Positions 42,790 to 53,266 of a stretch of 64,000 bases of DNA are shown here, piece after piece. This DNA comes from Sphingomonadaceae bacterium (GTDB taxonomy: Bacteria > Pseudomonadota > Alphaproteobacteria > Sphingomonadales > Sphingomonadaceae). The stretch covers positions 1 to 64,000 of the forward strand of contig JAPZTW010000010.1 in the NCBI GenBank assembly GCA_027533105.1, given 5' to 3'. How positions within the stretch are numbered: position 1 is the stretch's first letter; every line of letters begins with the position of its first letter. Position numbers and translations under genes: made by a program. The notes beneath the pieces were generated by a model. It ran no database searches and was not told where the DNA came from. It saw only the letters and a program-made list of their open reading frames with translations.

Positions 42790-44315
42790 CAATGACAGCT
42801 GTAGTTCCCGCGACCCCAACCCTTCCCGTGCCGACCGGCAAGCGCGCCTGCGTGATCGGGGCCGGCTTCGGCGGCCTGGCGCTCGCCATCCGGCTGCAAT
42901 CGGCCGGGATCGAGACCGTGGTGGTCGAAGCCCGCGACAAGCCCGGTGGGCGCGGCTATTTCTGGGAGAAGGACGGCTTCACCTTCGATGCCGGGCCGAC
43001 CGTGATCACCGATCCGCCCTGCCTGACCGAACTGTGGGGGCTGACCGGCCACGACATGGCCGAAGACGTGACGCTGATGCCGGTGATGCCGTTCTATCGG
43101 CTCAACTGGCCGGACGGCACCAATTTCGACTATTCGAACGACGAGGCAGGCCTGGCGCGCGAGATTGCCCGCGTCGCCCCCGGTGACCTCGCCGGATACG
43201 AGGAATTCCTGCAATACTCCGCCGGCGTGTTCGAGGAAGGCTATGTCAAGCTGGGCCACGTGCCCTTCCTGGACTTTGCCTCGATGCTCAAGGCGGCCCC
43301 GGCGCTGGCCAAGTACCAGGCCTGGCGCTCGGTCTATTCGATGGTTTCAAGCTTCATCAAGAGCGAGAAACTGCGCGAGGCGCTGACCTTCCACACGCTG
43401 CTGGTCGGCGGCAACCCGATGACCACCAGCGCGATCTATGCCCTGATCCACAAGCTGGAAAAGGACGGCGGGGTATGGTGGGCCAAGGGTGGCACCAACC
43501 AGCTGATCGCCGGGATGGTCAAGCATTTCGAGCGGCTCGGTGGCACGTTGCGGCTGCACGATCCGGTGGTGCAGATCCACACCTTGGGCAACCGCGCGAC
43601 CGAGGTTGAAACCCAGAGCGGCTGGACCGAACGCTTCGATGCCGTGGCCAGCAATGCCGACATCATGCACTCCTATCGCGACCTGCTGTCGGCCAGCCCG
43701 CGCGGGGCCCAGATGGCGCGCAGCCTGGCGCGCAAGCGGTTCTCGCCCAGCCTGTTCGTGGTCCATTTCGGCCTCGAGGGGACCTGGCCGGGGATCCCGC
43801 ATCACATGATCCTGTTCGGCCCGCGCTACAAAGGGCTGCTTGACGACATCTACCAGCACGGCGTCTTGCCGCAGGACTTCTCGATCTACCTGCACCACCC
43901 CTCGGTCACCGATCCCTCGGTCGCCCCGCCGGGCAAGAGCACCTTCTATGCGCTGATTCCGGTCGCCAACCAGGGCAAGCTGCCGATCGACTGGGAAACC
44001 GTGGGGCCGCTGATCGAAAAGCGCATCCTCGACGAGGTTGGCCGCCGCCTGATCCCCGATATTCACGACCGGATCGTGACCAAGTTCCACTATGCCCCGC
44101 GCGATTTCACGCTCGATCTCAACGCCTATCTCGGCAGCGCCTTCAGCCTTGAGCCGATCCTGACGCAGAGCGCCTGGTTCCGTGGCCACAACCGCGACGA
44201 CAAGGTGAAGAACCTCTACCTCGTCGGCGCGGGCACCCACCCCGGCGCGGGCATCCCCGGCGTGGTCGGCAGCGCCAAGGCCACCGCCCGGCTGATGCTG
44301 GAGGATCTGCGGTGA
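42786..44315 (+). CDS. crtI: Phytoene desaturase
   Basis: A 509-residue CrtI-type desaturase that makes lycopene from phytoene in four steps. CVIGAGFGGLALAIRLQSAG (residues 22-41) binds FAD, DKPGGRGYFWEKDGFTFDAG is the conserved second region, and the C-terminal YLVGAGTHPGAGIPGVVGSA is the bacterial-type phytoene desaturase signature. It overlaps crtY upstream and the LOG gene downstream by 4 bases each, so the genes are translationally coupled. Confidence 0.97.
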   Translation: MTMTAVVPATPTLPVPTGKRACVIGAGFGGLALAIRLQSAGIETVVVEARDKPGGRGYFWEKDGFTFDAGPTVITDPPCLTELWGLTGHDMAEDVTLMPVMPFYRLNWPDGTNFDYSNDEAGLAREIARVAPGDLAGYEEFLQYSAGVFEEGYVKLGHVPFLDFASMLKAAPALAKYQAWRSVYSMVSSFIKSEKLREALTFHTLLVGGNPMTTSAIYALIHKLEKDGGVWWAKGGTNQLIAGMVKHFERLGGTLRLHDPVVQIHTLGNRATEVETQSGWTERFDAVASNADIMHSYRDLLSASPRGAQMARSLARKRFSPSLFVVHFGLEGTWPGIPHHMILFGPRYKGLLDDIYQHGVLPQDFSIYLHHPSVTDPSVAPPGKSTFYALIPVANQGKLPIDWETVGPLIEKRILDEVGRRLIPDIHDRIVTKFHYAPRDFTLDLNAYLGSAFSLEPILTQSAWFRGHNRDDKVKNLYLVGAGTHPGAGIPGVVGSAKATARLMLEDLR

Positions 44316-44893
44316 AGCGGATTGCGGTTTACTGCGGTTCAGCCAGCCCGGCTGATCCGCGCTACCTTGAGCTTGCCGCCGAAGTTGGCCGTACCCTGGC
44401 TGACCGCGAGATTAGCGTGGTCTATGGCGGCGGCCGGCTGGGCCTGATGGGCGCCGTGGCCGATGCCGCGCTGGCCGCGGGCGGCGAGGTCATCGGCGTG
44501 ATCCCCGAAGCCCTGGTCAATTCCGAAGTGGCGCATCGCGGCTGCACCGAACTGCACGTCGTTTCCGGAATGCATGAGCGCAAGCTGGCCTTCACCAATC
44601 TGTCCGACGGGTTCCTGACCATCCCCGGCGGGGTTGGTACGATGGACGAGCTGTGGGAGGCGGTCAGCTGGGCGCAACTGGGCTATCACGCCAAGCCGGT
44701 GGGCCTGCTCAACGCCTTCGGGTTCTACGATCACCTGCTGGCCTTCAACCGTCACATGGTGGAAGTGGGTTTCATCCGCCCCGCCCACCAAGGCATCATC
44801 ATCGCCGAGACCGAGCTGGACCTGCTGCTGACGCGCATGGCCGCGCACGAGCCGCACACGCCGATCTTCGCGATGAAGGCCTCCGATCTTTGA
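44312..44893 (+). CDS. LOG-family protein (nucleoside 5'-monophosphate phosphoribohydrolase)
   Basis: A 193-residue Rossmann-fold protein of the LOG/YvdD group. The signature PGGVGTMDELWE (about residues 105-116) contains the PGGxGTxxE active site, and VYGGGRLGLMGAVADAAL is the nucleotide loop. LOG enzymes cleave ribose-5-phosphate from cytokinin nucleotides or other nucleoside monophosphates. It is inserted between crtI and crtB, overlapping crtI by 4 bases, so it is co-expressed with carotenoid genes although no biochemical link is known. A repeat follows directly. Confidence 0.93.
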   Translation: MKRIAVYCGSASPADPRYLELAAEVGRTLADREISVVYGGGRLGLMGAVADAALAAGGEVIGVIPEALVNSEVAHRGCTELHVVSGMHERKLAFTNLSDGFLTIPGGVGTMDELWEAVSWAQLGYHAKPVGLLNAFGFYDHLLAFNRHMVEVGFIRPAHQGIIIAETELDLLLTRMAAHEPHTPIFAMKASDL

Positions 44894-44927
44894 TCTGCGC
44901 GAGAGCGAGCGCCGCGCTCTGCCCCTT

Positions 44928-45019
44928 CCCCTCCCGTCTACGGGAGGGGCCAGGGGAGGGCATGTTGCCCCGGCTTGATAACACACCCTCCCCCACCCCC
45001 TCCCGCAAGCGGGAGGGGG
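44928..45019. repeat. Double-hairpin CCCTCCC repeat between LOG gene and crtB
   Basis: First stem CCCCTCCCG (44928-44936) with CGGGAGGGG (44941-44949); second stem CCCCCTCCCGC (44996-45006) with GCGGGAGGGGG (45009-45019). The two hairpins are in inverted arrangement, separated by 46 bases. The G-rich right arm also serves as the crtB ribosome-binding site. Confidence 0.75.
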
Positions 45020-45023
45020 GATT

Positions 45024-45968
45024 GTGAACCGCCCCGAACTCGTCGAGGCGGCGCGCCTTTCCATCGTGCGCGGCTCGAAAAGCTTTGCCGCCGCCAGCCG
45101 CTTGTTTGACCGGACCACGCGCGAGCGGGTCTGGCTGCTCTACGCCTGGTGCCGCCGCTGCGATGATCTGGCCGATGACCAGGATCACGGCGGCACACTG
45201 GGGTCACAGGCCGGTGCGCCCGCGCGCCTTGCCATGATCCGCGACCTGACCGACAAGGCCCTGAACGGCGAGGCCACCGGCGATCCGGCCTTCGATGCCT
45301 TTGGCCTCGTCGCCCGCGAAACCGGGATTACCCGCGCCATGGCCGAGGACGTGATCGCCGGTTTTGCCCTCGATGCCGCCGACTGGCGCCCGCGCGAGGA
45401 GATCGACCTGCTGCGCTATTGCTTCCACGTGGCCGGGGCCGTGGGGGTGATGATGGCCGTGGTCATGGGGGTCAGCCCGGATGACGAGGACACGCTCGAT
45501 CGCGCCTGCGACCTCGGCCTCGCCTTCCAGCTATCGAATATCGCCCGTGACCTGGCCGAGGATGACGCCGCCGGGCGCTGTTACCTGCCGCTCGAATGGC
45601 TGGTCGCCGCCGATATCCCGCCCGGTGAGCAGATGAAGCCGCGCTATCGCCAGGCACTGGTGCCGCTGGTCCACCGGATGTGCCACATGGCCCGCCATTA
45701 CGAGGCCTCGGCCCGGATCGGCGCGGCGCGGCTGGGCTTTCGCCAGCGCTGGGCCGTGCTGGCCGCGGCAGGCATCTACGGCGCGATCGGACGCGCGGTG
45801 GACCGGGCCGGGGCCCAGGCCTGGGATCACCGGGTTACCACCTCGACCATGGCCAAGCTGGGCCACGTACTGAAGGCGCTGGGCCAGTCCGCCCTGCCCG
45901 CGCCGCGCCGCGATCCGGTGCGGCCCTATCTGCGCCGCCAGCTTGCAGAGCGCGCCCGCGGGGCCTAG
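45024..45968 (+). CDS. crtB: Phytoene synthase
   Basis: A 314-residue enzyme condensing two geranylgeranyl diphosphates to phytoene. Aspartate-rich motifs are CDDLADDQD (residues 46-54) and NIARDLAEDD (172-181), which bind the Mg-diphosphates; AWCRRCDD and QLSNIARDL are diagnostic. It starts at a GTG; the only ribosome-binding site, GGGAGG (45011-45016), lies in the arm of an inverted repeat and would be paired unless unfolded. It follows crtY-crtI-LOG in the same direction, 130 bases after the LOG stop. Confidence 0.95.
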   Translation: MNRPELVEAARLSIVRGSKSFAAASRLFDRTTRERVWLLYAWCRRCDDLADDQDHGGTLGSQAGAPARLAMIRDLTDKALNGEATGDPAFDAFGLVARETGITRAMAEDVIAGFALDAADWRPREEIDLLRYCFHVAGAVGVMMAVVMGVSPDDEDTLDRACDLGLAFQLSNIARDLAEDDAAGRCYLPLEWLVAADIPPGEQMKPRYRQALVPLVHRMCHMARHYEASARIGAARLGFRQRWAVLAAAGIYGAIGRAVDRAGAQAWDHRVTTSTMAKLGHVLKALGQSALPAPRRDPVRPYLRRQLAERARGA

Positions 45969-45980
45969 GGGCTTCGCGTC

Positions 45981-46874
45981 ATGCATTCCTATCCCGCCCC
46001 CGCGCTCGCCCGAGTTGAGGAAATGGTCCGTGCCGCCGCGGCCGATCCGGCGCGCGCCGTCTCGTTCCAGGGCGCGCCCGGCTGCAACGGCCACCGCGCC
46101 GCGACCGAATATGCCCCCGATTGCCAGCCATTGCCTTGCTTCAGCTTCGAGGATGCGCTGGAAGCGGTGAAGGATGGGCGGGCCGGCCGGGCGATCATCC
46201 CGATCGAGAATTCGCAGCATGGCCGGGTGGCGGACATCCATTTCCTGCTGCCCGAATCCGGCCTGTCGATCGTCGGCGAGCACTTCATGGCGATCCACCA
46301 TGATTTGATGGCGGTCGGCGATGGCCCCTTCAAGGCCTGCTACTCGCACCCGCAGGCACTGGGCCAGTCGCGCTTCTTCCTGCGCGAACGTGGCATCGTG
46401 CCGCTGGCCTATGCCGATACCGCCGGGGCGGCTGCCTTCGTTGCCGAACAGGGCGATCCCGCAGCCTGCGCGATCGCGCCGAAGATCGCGGCCGAGCTCT
46501 ATGGCCTCAAGATCATCGCCGAAAACGTCGAGGACGCGGCCGACAACATGACGCGCTTCGTGGTGCTGGCGCGCGAACCGCGCGATCCGGCTGGCCTTGT
46601 CGGCCAGACCACGATGACCACCTTCGTCTTCGAGGTGAAGAACATTCCGGCCGCGCTCTACAAGGCGCTGGGCGGCTTTGCCACCAACGGCGTCAACATG
46701 ACCAAGCTGGAAAGCTACCAGAAGGGTGCCAGCTTTGCCGCGACCCGGTTCTATGCCGATATCGTCGGCGCGCCGGGCGATCCGGCGGTCGACCGCGCGC
46801 TGGAGGAACTGGCCTTTCATTGCAAGGAGTTGCGGATCCTCGGCACCTATCCGCAGGAACGCGCGCGCGGCTGA
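45981..46874 (+). CDS. pheA: Prephenate dehydratase
   Basis: A 297-residue enzyme converting prephenate to phenylpyruvate in phenylalanine synthesis. The catalytic domain (about residues 20-200) has VSFQGAPGCNGHRAA, IIPIENSQHGRVADI and the TRF motif in NMTRFVVLAREP. A C-terminal ACT domain (about 207-290: TTFVFEVKNIPAALYKALGG, MTKLESYQKG) mediates Phe feedback, with KLESYQ replacing the usual ESRP. It is a monofunctional dehydratase without chorismate mutase. ATG 12 bases after crtB. Confidence 0.95.
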   Translation: MHSYPAPALARVEEMVRAAAADPARAVSFQGAPGCNGHRAATEYAPDCQPLPCFSFEDALEAVKDGRAGRAIIPIENSQHGRVADIHFLLPESGLSIVGEHFMAIHHDLMAVGDGPFKACYSHPQALGQSRFFLRERGIVPLAYADTAGAAAFVAEQGDPAACAIAPKIAAELYGLKIIAENVEDAADNMTRFVVLAREPRDPAGLVGQTTMTTFVFEVKNIPAALYKALGGFATNGVNMTKLESYQKGASFAATRFYADIVGAPGDPAVDRALEELAFHCKELRILGTYPQERARG

Positions 46875-46920
46875 CCGCTGGGCATTGCGCCCGCCCCGGC
46901 GCCGTGCCACCACCTGAGCG

Positions 46921-47571
46921 GTGAGCAATCCAGGGGCAGCGATCACGGGCACCGAAGCCGCGGGGCAAGCCGAGCAGGCCTGGCGCGCCGTGCGCGGCGA
47001 CGAGACGATCCAGTTCGCCCCGGTGACTGTGCCGCCCGAACCGGTGCGGCAGGACCCGCAATGGCTCAAGGATCTGCTGCGCACTCTGGGTGAAGGCTTT
47101 GCCGGAGCCTGGCCGGTCCTCAAATGGGTATTGCTGGCCTTCTTTGTCGCGCTGGTGCTCTACATGGCATGGCAGCTGATCGGGCCACTGCTGGGGCGGC
47201 CCCGACGCCGCGCGGATGAAGCTGCTGCCGAATGGCGGCCTGACCGGGCCGAGGCCGAGGCGCTGCTGGAAGACGCCGATGCCCTCGCCGCCGCAGGGCG
47301 CTATGACGAGGCGACGCACCTCTTGCTGCGCCGCTCAGTCAGCCAGATTGCCGCCGCGCGGGCCGAATGGGTCCGCCCGGCCAGCACCGCGCGCGAGCTG
47401 GCGCACCTGCCCGCCCTGCCCGATGCCGCGCGTCAGGCCTTTACGGCGCTGGCCCGGATGGTCGAGCGCAGCCGCTATGCATTGCGCCCGCTGGACGCGG
47501 CCGACTGGCATCAGGCCCGCGCCGCCTATGCCGAATTCGCGCTGGCCCGCCTGCCGGTGACAGCGGGATGA
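46921..47571 (+). CDS. DUF4129 family membrane protein
   Basis: A 216-residue protein beginning at a GTG. One central transmembrane helix (about residues 60-86, WPVLKWVLLAFFVALVLYMA) divides a polar N-terminal part from a C-terminal cytoplasmic domain, where PASTARELAHLPALPDAARQ and FTALARMVERSRYALRPLDA match DUF4129. DUF4129 proteins are found next to MoxR/DUF58 genes and transglutaminase-like proteins, with unknown function. It overlaps the next gene by 4 bases. First gene of the six-gene MoxR operon. Confidence 0.8.
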   Translation: MSNPGAAITGTEAAGQAEQAWRAVRGDETIQFAPVTVPPEPVRQDPQWLKDLLRTLGEGFAGAWPVLKWVLLAFFVALVLYMAWQLIGPLLGRPRRRADEAAAEWRPDRAEAEALLEDADALAAAGRYDEATHLLLRRSVSQIAAARAEWVRPASTARELAHLPALPDAARQAFTALARMVERSRYALRPLDAADWHQARAAYAEFALARLPVTAG

Positions 47572-48883
47572 GCGCGGGGCGATCCCCCTTTTCCCCCCGC
47601 GCCGTGCTGGCGCTGGTGCTGGGCGGCGGATTGCTGTTCGTGCTGCTGCTGTGGCTGATCGGCGCCGGGCTGGGCAACAGCCAGGCCAACGATGGCCAGG
47701 CCCATGGAGCCAGCAAGGGGCTGACCGGCTATGCCGCGCTGGCCGCCTACCTTGAGCGGCGCGGCCAGCCGGTGGCCTTCGCCCGCACCCCGCGCGCGCT
47801 GCAACAGGACGACCTGCTGATCCTGACCCCGCCGCGCGAAGCCGATGGCGCGGCGATTGCCCGGCTGGTCAACCAGCGCCGCTACATGGGGCCGACGCTG
47901 GTGGTGACCCCGAAATGGACCGCCCTGCCGGTGCCGCGCCGCAGCAAGGCGTTCAAGCGCGGCTGGGTGGAAATCATCGAACCCGAACCGCCGCTGTGGG
48001 AGGGCTTCGAGGACGGCCTGCAAGTGCGGCTGGCCCCGATGCGGGCGGCAGGCAAGCCCGCCCGCTGGCGCGGGCTGGGGCTGGGCGGGGAGCTGCCCAG
48101 TTCGGAAAACGTCTTGTCGGGGCAGGGGTCGGGGCTGGTGCCGCTGGTCGTCGGCGAACAGGACGGCCGGATCCTGGCCGGCTATCTCAACGATGCGGGG
48201 GACTATCCCGAACTGCGCGCCCTGGCAGTGGGAACCGCCCCCGAGCCCGTGGCTGACGACGAGGGCGAGATCGATCCCGACATTCACCCGGTGATCCTGG
48301 TATTCGAACCGGACCTGCTCAACAATTATGGCCTTGCCGATGCGGTCAACGCCGCGCTGGGCGAACGGCTGGTCCGGGCCGCGCTGGACAACCACGACGG
48401 GCACGACGGGGTTACCTTCGACCTCACCTTCAACGGCTTCGCCCGGTCCAGCAACCTGTTGACCCTGGCCTTCCAGCCGCCGTTCCTGGCCGCCACACTG
48501 TGCCTGCTGCTGGCCACGCTGGTGCTGGGCTGGCGGGCCTTCCTGCGGTTTGGCCCGCCGCTGGCCGATGGGCCGGCGCTGGCCTTTGGCAAGCGGGCGC
48601 TGGTCGGCAATGCCGCCGCCCTGCTGCGCCGTGCCGGGCGGCTGCACCTGGCGGGCCAGCCCTATGCCGATGCCGCGCGCGAGCGGATCGCGCGGGCGCT
48701 GGCCTTGCCGCACCGGCTCGATCCCGCCGCCACCGAAGCGGCGATCGACCGGGCACTGGCCGCCCGCGATGCCAGTGCCACGCCCTTTTCCACCGCCGCC
48801 GCCGCGATGCGCGCGGCGCGCCGCCCGGCCGAACTGGTCGGGGCGGCGCAAGTGCTCCATTCGCTCGAAAGGACCCTGAAACG

Positions 48884-48887
<4 letters not shown>
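47568..48887 (+). CDS. DUF4350 domain protein
   Basis: A 439-residue membrane-anchored protein, translated from the ATG overlapping the upstream stop. Two membrane segments (about residues 12-33 and 303-324) flank a long extracytoplasmic domain, in which [20 protein letters not shown] and [20 protein letters not shown] are typical of the DUF4350 beta-alpha domain (glutamine-amidotransferase-like fold). A charged C-terminal cytoplasmic tail (325-439) follows. It overlaps the MoxR gene by 4 bases. It probably forms a membrane complex with the MoxR ATPase; role unknown. Confidence 0.8.
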
Positions 48888-49870
<983 letters not shown>

Positions 49871-49872
49871 CC

Positions 49873-51225
49873 ATGGCCGCCGGGCGAGCCTGGATCGTGC
49901 CGACAGGGCGCGCCGCGCTGGTCGCGGCAGGGCTGGCGCCGGTCGCGCTGCTGGTGGCCGCGACCGCGCCGGGCCTGTGGGTGGTGGCCCCGGTGCTGGC
50001 GCTGATCGTCCTGGCGCTGGTCCTGCTCGACGCCGTGCTGGCGGGATCCGGCGGCGAAGTGGGCCTGACCCTGCCCGGCGATACAGAGGTGGGCGCAGCG
50101 GGCGAAATCGCCGCCCGGCTGCCCGCCGCGCGCGGCTGGCCGCACCGGATCGAGGCGGCGCTGGAAGGCGATCCGCGCCTGTTCCCCGGCGGGCGGGCCA
50201 CCCTGGCGCTGGCTCAGGCGGAAAATGGTTGGGAAGGCGCCGCGCAGTTCGTGCCCAGCCGGCGCGGGACCGGGCTGGTCGAGCGGCTGTGGCTGCGCTG
50301 GACCGGGCCACTGGGATTGGGTGCCCGCCAGCGCGAAGTGCCGATCGACCGCGCGGTGCGGGTCTGGCCCAATGTCGCGCCGGTCCGCTCCCCCACACTC
50401 CAGACCTTCCTGAAAGACGCCCAGTTCGGCCTGGTCGCCCGGCGCATTCGCGGCGAGGGCACCCAGTTCGAGGCGCTGGCCGATTACGAACCGGGAATGG
50501 ATCGCCGCCGGATCGACTGGAAGGCCAGCGCCCGCCACGCCCGGCTCTATGCCAAGGAGTTCGAGGCCGAACGCAACAACCAGATCGTCTTCGCCTTCGA
50601 TTGCGGCCAGGCCATGTGTGAACCGGTGGGTGGGCCAGCGGGCAGCGCAGAGGCCGGTTTGACCCGGCTTGACCGGGCGATCACCGCCGCGCTCACCGCC
50701 GCCTATGTCGCCCTGAAAGGCGGAGACAAGATCGCGCTCTACGGCTTTGCCGCGCGGCCGCAGTTGCTCACCCCCTTCATCACCGACAGCCGGGCCTTCC
50801 GCCGGCTGCAACAGGCGGCGGCCGGGCTGGAATACCAGCCGCAGGAGCCCAATTTCACCCTGGCCCTCGCCACTCTCGCCAGCCAGCTGCAGCGCCGCTC
50901 GATGGTGGTGGTCTTCTCCGACTTCACCGATCCGACCAGCGCCGAACTGATGATCGAATCGATCGGCCGGCTGACCAGCCGCCACCTGGTGCTGTTCGTG
51001 ACCCTGGCCGATGCCGAGCTGGACAGCATGGCCACCGCCGCCCCGCAGGACGAGCAGGCGCTGGCCATGGCGGTCGGTGCCGATGCCCTGCTCCGGCAGC
51101 GGGCGCTGGTGCTCTCGCGGCTGCGGGCGCTGGGGGTGGACGTGATCGAGGCTCCGCATGACCGGATCGGGATGCGGCTGATCGATGCCTACCTTGCGAT
51201 CAAGGCGCGGGGGGCAATCGGATGA
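49873..51225 (+). CDS. DUF58 (MoxR-associated) protein
   Basis: A 450-residue protein with two N-terminal membrane helices (about residues 12-52), then a DUF58 domain. The signature GEGTQFEALADYEPGMDRRR followed by IDWKASARHARLYAKEFEAE (about residues 195-234) is present, and a VWA-like fold follows (IVFAFDCGQAMCE, with a DCGQA in place of DxSxS). DUF58 proteins are the usual substrates or partners of MoxR ATPases. It starts 2 bases after the MoxR stop, in the same operon. Confidence 0.93.
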   Translation: MAAGRAWIVPTGRAALVAAGLAPVALLVAATAPGLWVVAPVLALIVLALVLLDAVLAGSGGEVGLTLPGDTEVGAAGEIAARLPAARGWPHRIEAALEGDPRLFPGGRATLALAQAENGWEGAAQFVPSRRGTGLVERLWLRWTGPLGLGARQREVPIDRAVRVWPNVAPVRSPTLQTFLKDAQFGLVARRIRGEGTQFEALADYEPGMDRRRIDWKASARHARLYAKEFEAERNNQIVFAFDCGQAMCEPVGGPAGSAEAGLTRLDRAITAALTAAYVALKGGDKIALYGFAARPQLLTPFITDSRAFRRLQQAAAGLEYQPQEPNFTLALATLASQLQRRSMVVVFSDFTDPTSAELMIESIGRLTSRHLVLFVTLADAELDSMATAAPQDEQALAMAVGADALLRQRALVLSRLRALGVDVIEAPHDRIGMRLIDAYLAIKARGAIG

Positions 51226-51253
51226 GGCACGTTCCAACCGGCGGGGGGCGCTG

Positions 51254-52306
51254 ATGGCACTGTTCGGATTGTTCGGCACCCGCGCAGAGGCGCAGCAGGC
51301 GGCGATCGAAGCGGCCGCGCTGCGCTCCGACCGGTTCCGCCAGGCGCGCGAGCCGGACTGGCAGCGGCTCGACGCGATTGTCACTGCGATAGAAAAGGGC
51401 CGCCTGCGCCGCCTCTCGGACGAGGACGTGCTGGCCCTGCCGGTGCTGTACCGCACCGCCGCCTCAAGCCTGTCAGTCGCGCGCGAGACTTCGCTCGATG
51501 CCAATACCCTGGCCTATCTCGAGGCGCTGGTGCGGCGGGCCTGGTTCCAGGTCTACGGGCCAAGGCTCGGCCTGTGGGGCTGGCTGCGGCAATTCTTCGG
51601 CGGCGGCTGGAGCGCGGCGGTGCGCGGCATCTGGCCCGAACTTCTGGTGGCGCTCGCGCTGATGGTGGCGGGCACCCTGGTCGGCTGGCTGCTCGTCGCC
51701 AGCGATCCTGACTGGTACCACGCGCTGGTGCCCTTTGCCGACGAGCGCATGCCCGGCGCGAGCGCCGAGGTGCTGCGCGGCACGATCTATGGCAATAGCG
51801 GGCAGGACGGGATGAGCGTGTTCGCCGCCAGCCTGTTCAGCAACAATGCCGGGGTGGCGATCCTGTGCTTTGCCCTGGGCTTTGCCTTCGGCGTGCCGCC
51901 GCTGCTGCTGCTGGTCCACAATACGGCGGGTCTGGGGGCAATGCTGTGGCTGTTCTTCGGAGCCGGGCTGGGGTGGGATTTCGTCGGCTGGCTGGCGATC
52001 CATGGCACGACCGAGCTGCTGGCGATCCTGCTGGCGGGCGGGGCCGGGATGCATGTCGGCCGATCGATGGCCTTTCCGGGTAGCCGCGCCGTGCTGGCCG
52101 CCGCCGCCGAGGCCGGACAGCGCGCGGCGGTGGTCATGGCCGGGGTGGTGCTGATGATGGTGGTGGCCGCGATCCTCGAAGGGTTCGGCCGCCAGCTGAT
52201 CGACCATGCCGCCGGGCGCTATGGCGTGGGCGGCACGATGCTGGCCTTCTGGCTGGCCTATTTCTTCCTGTTCCGCCGTAGCGCGACCACCGAGTCAGCC
52301 GCATGA
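51254..52306 (+). CDS. SpoIIM-family (stage II sporulation M-like) membrane protein
   Basis: A 350-residue protein with a charged N-terminal cytoplasmic part (1-130) and five to six C-terminal helices. The SpoIIM/DUF95 pattern is seen in GNSGQDGMSVFAASLFSNNA (about 178-197), FALGFAFGVPPLLLLVHNTA and LAIHGTTELLAILLAGGAGM, where the HGTxE motif is conserved. It does not imply sporulation: in Gram-negative MoxR operons this protein accompanies DUF58 and RDD genes. GGGGGGCG precedes the ATG at 51254. Overlaps RDD gene by 4 bases. Confidence 0.9.
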   Translation: MALFGLFGTRAEAQQAAIEAAALRSDRFRQAREPDWQRLDAIVTAIEKGRLRRLSDEDVLALPVLYRTAASSLSVARETSLDANTLAYLEALVRRAWFQVYGPRLGLWGWLRQFFGGGWSAAVRGIWPELLVALALMVAGTLVGWLLVASDPDWYHALVPFADERMPGASAEVLRGTIYGNSGQDGMSVFAASLFSNNAGVAILCFALGFAFGVPPLLLLVHNTAGLGAMLWLFFGAGLGWDFVGWLAIHGTTELLAILLAGGAGMHVGRSMAFPGSRAVLAAAAEAGQRAAVVMAGVVLMMVVAAILEGFGRQLIDHAAGRYGVGGTMLAFWLAYFFLFRRSATTESAA

Positions 52307-53238
52307 GCAGCGCCACCCTGCCCCCGCGCAAGGATCGCCGCCGCACCCTGGTCACGCCCGAAGGGCTGGCCTTGCCGGTTACCCTGGCCAGCCGGGGCAG
52401 CCGGTTCGGCGCGATCGCGGTGGACCTGGTGGTACTGATCCTGGTGATCGTGGTCACCACCCTGGTGCTGGCCCTGGGCGCGGCCGGGCTGGACAGGGTG
52501 CTGGGCGGGCAGATCGACCAGGCCAAGGGCGGAGCGAAGCAGGCGCTGGAATTCCTGGCCGTGCTGTGGTTCGCGGTAATGTTCCTGTTCCGCCATGGTT
52601 ACTTTCTCTACTTCGAACTGGGCCCGCGCGGCGCGACGCCCGGCAAGCGCGCGCTGGGCCTGCGCGTGGCGGCGCGCGATGGCGGGCAATTGCGGTCCGA
52701 GATGATCCTGGCCCGCAACCTGGTGCGCGATATCGAGCTGTTCCTGCCGCTGACCATGCTGCTCGGCCAGTTGGACCAGACCGAATGGGACCCGGTCGGC
52801 TGGGCGGCGGCGGGCTGGTTCCTGCTCTTCGCCCTGTTCCCGGTATTCAACCGCGACCGGCTGCGGGCTGGAGACCTGATCGCGGGAACCTGGGTGATCG
52901 AGGCCCCGCGCGCCAGCCTGGCCGCCGCGCTCAGCACCGGAGTGAGCGCCGCGCAGGGCACCAGCGCCGCGACCGGCGCGGAATACCGCTTCGGCGAGGC
53001 CGAGCTGGCGGTCTATGGCGAATACGAGCTGCAGACGCTGGAACGCGTGCTGCGCGAGGACCGGCCCGAGGCGCTGGCGGCGGTGCAGGAGGCGATCTGT
53101 CGCAAGATCGGCTGGCACCCCGGCGCGGGCGATGAGCGGGCCTTCCTCGAAGCCTATTACACCCAGCTGCGCGCCCGGCTGGAAACCGGCATGCGGCTGG
53201 GCAAGCGCAAGGCCGACAAGCACGCGGCCAGCAGCTGA
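52303..53238 (+). CDS. RDD family membrane protein
   Basis: A 311-residue protein with an N-terminal RDD domain (about residues 26-200). The R-D-D arrangement is visible as SRGSRFGAIAVDLVVLILVI, where Arg and Asp sit in the first helix region, and GPRGATPGKRALGLRV is the second conserved loop. A long soluble C-terminal tail (about 205-311, YRFGEAELAVYGEYELQTLE) with charged helices is unusual for RDD proteins and may contact MoxR. Last gene of the operon; the stop is followed by a convergent gene. Confidence 0.9.
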   Translation: MSSATLPPRKDRRRTLVTPEGLALPVTLASRGSRFGAIAVDLVVLILVIVVTTLVLALGAAGLDRVLGGQIDQAKGGAKQALEFLAVLWFAVMFLFRHGYFLYFELGPRGATPGKRALGLRVAARDGGQLRSEMILARNLVRDIELFLPLTMLLGQLDQTEWDPVGWAAAGWFLLFALFPVFNRDRLRAGDLIAGTWVIEAPRASLAAALSTGVSAAQGTSAATGAEYRFGEAELAVYGEYELQTLERVLREDRPEALAAVQEAICRKIGWHPGAGDERAFLEAYYTQLRARLETGMRLGKRKADKHAASS

Positions 53239-53266
53239 GGCTGCCGACCGCGCGCCCGATGGGACG

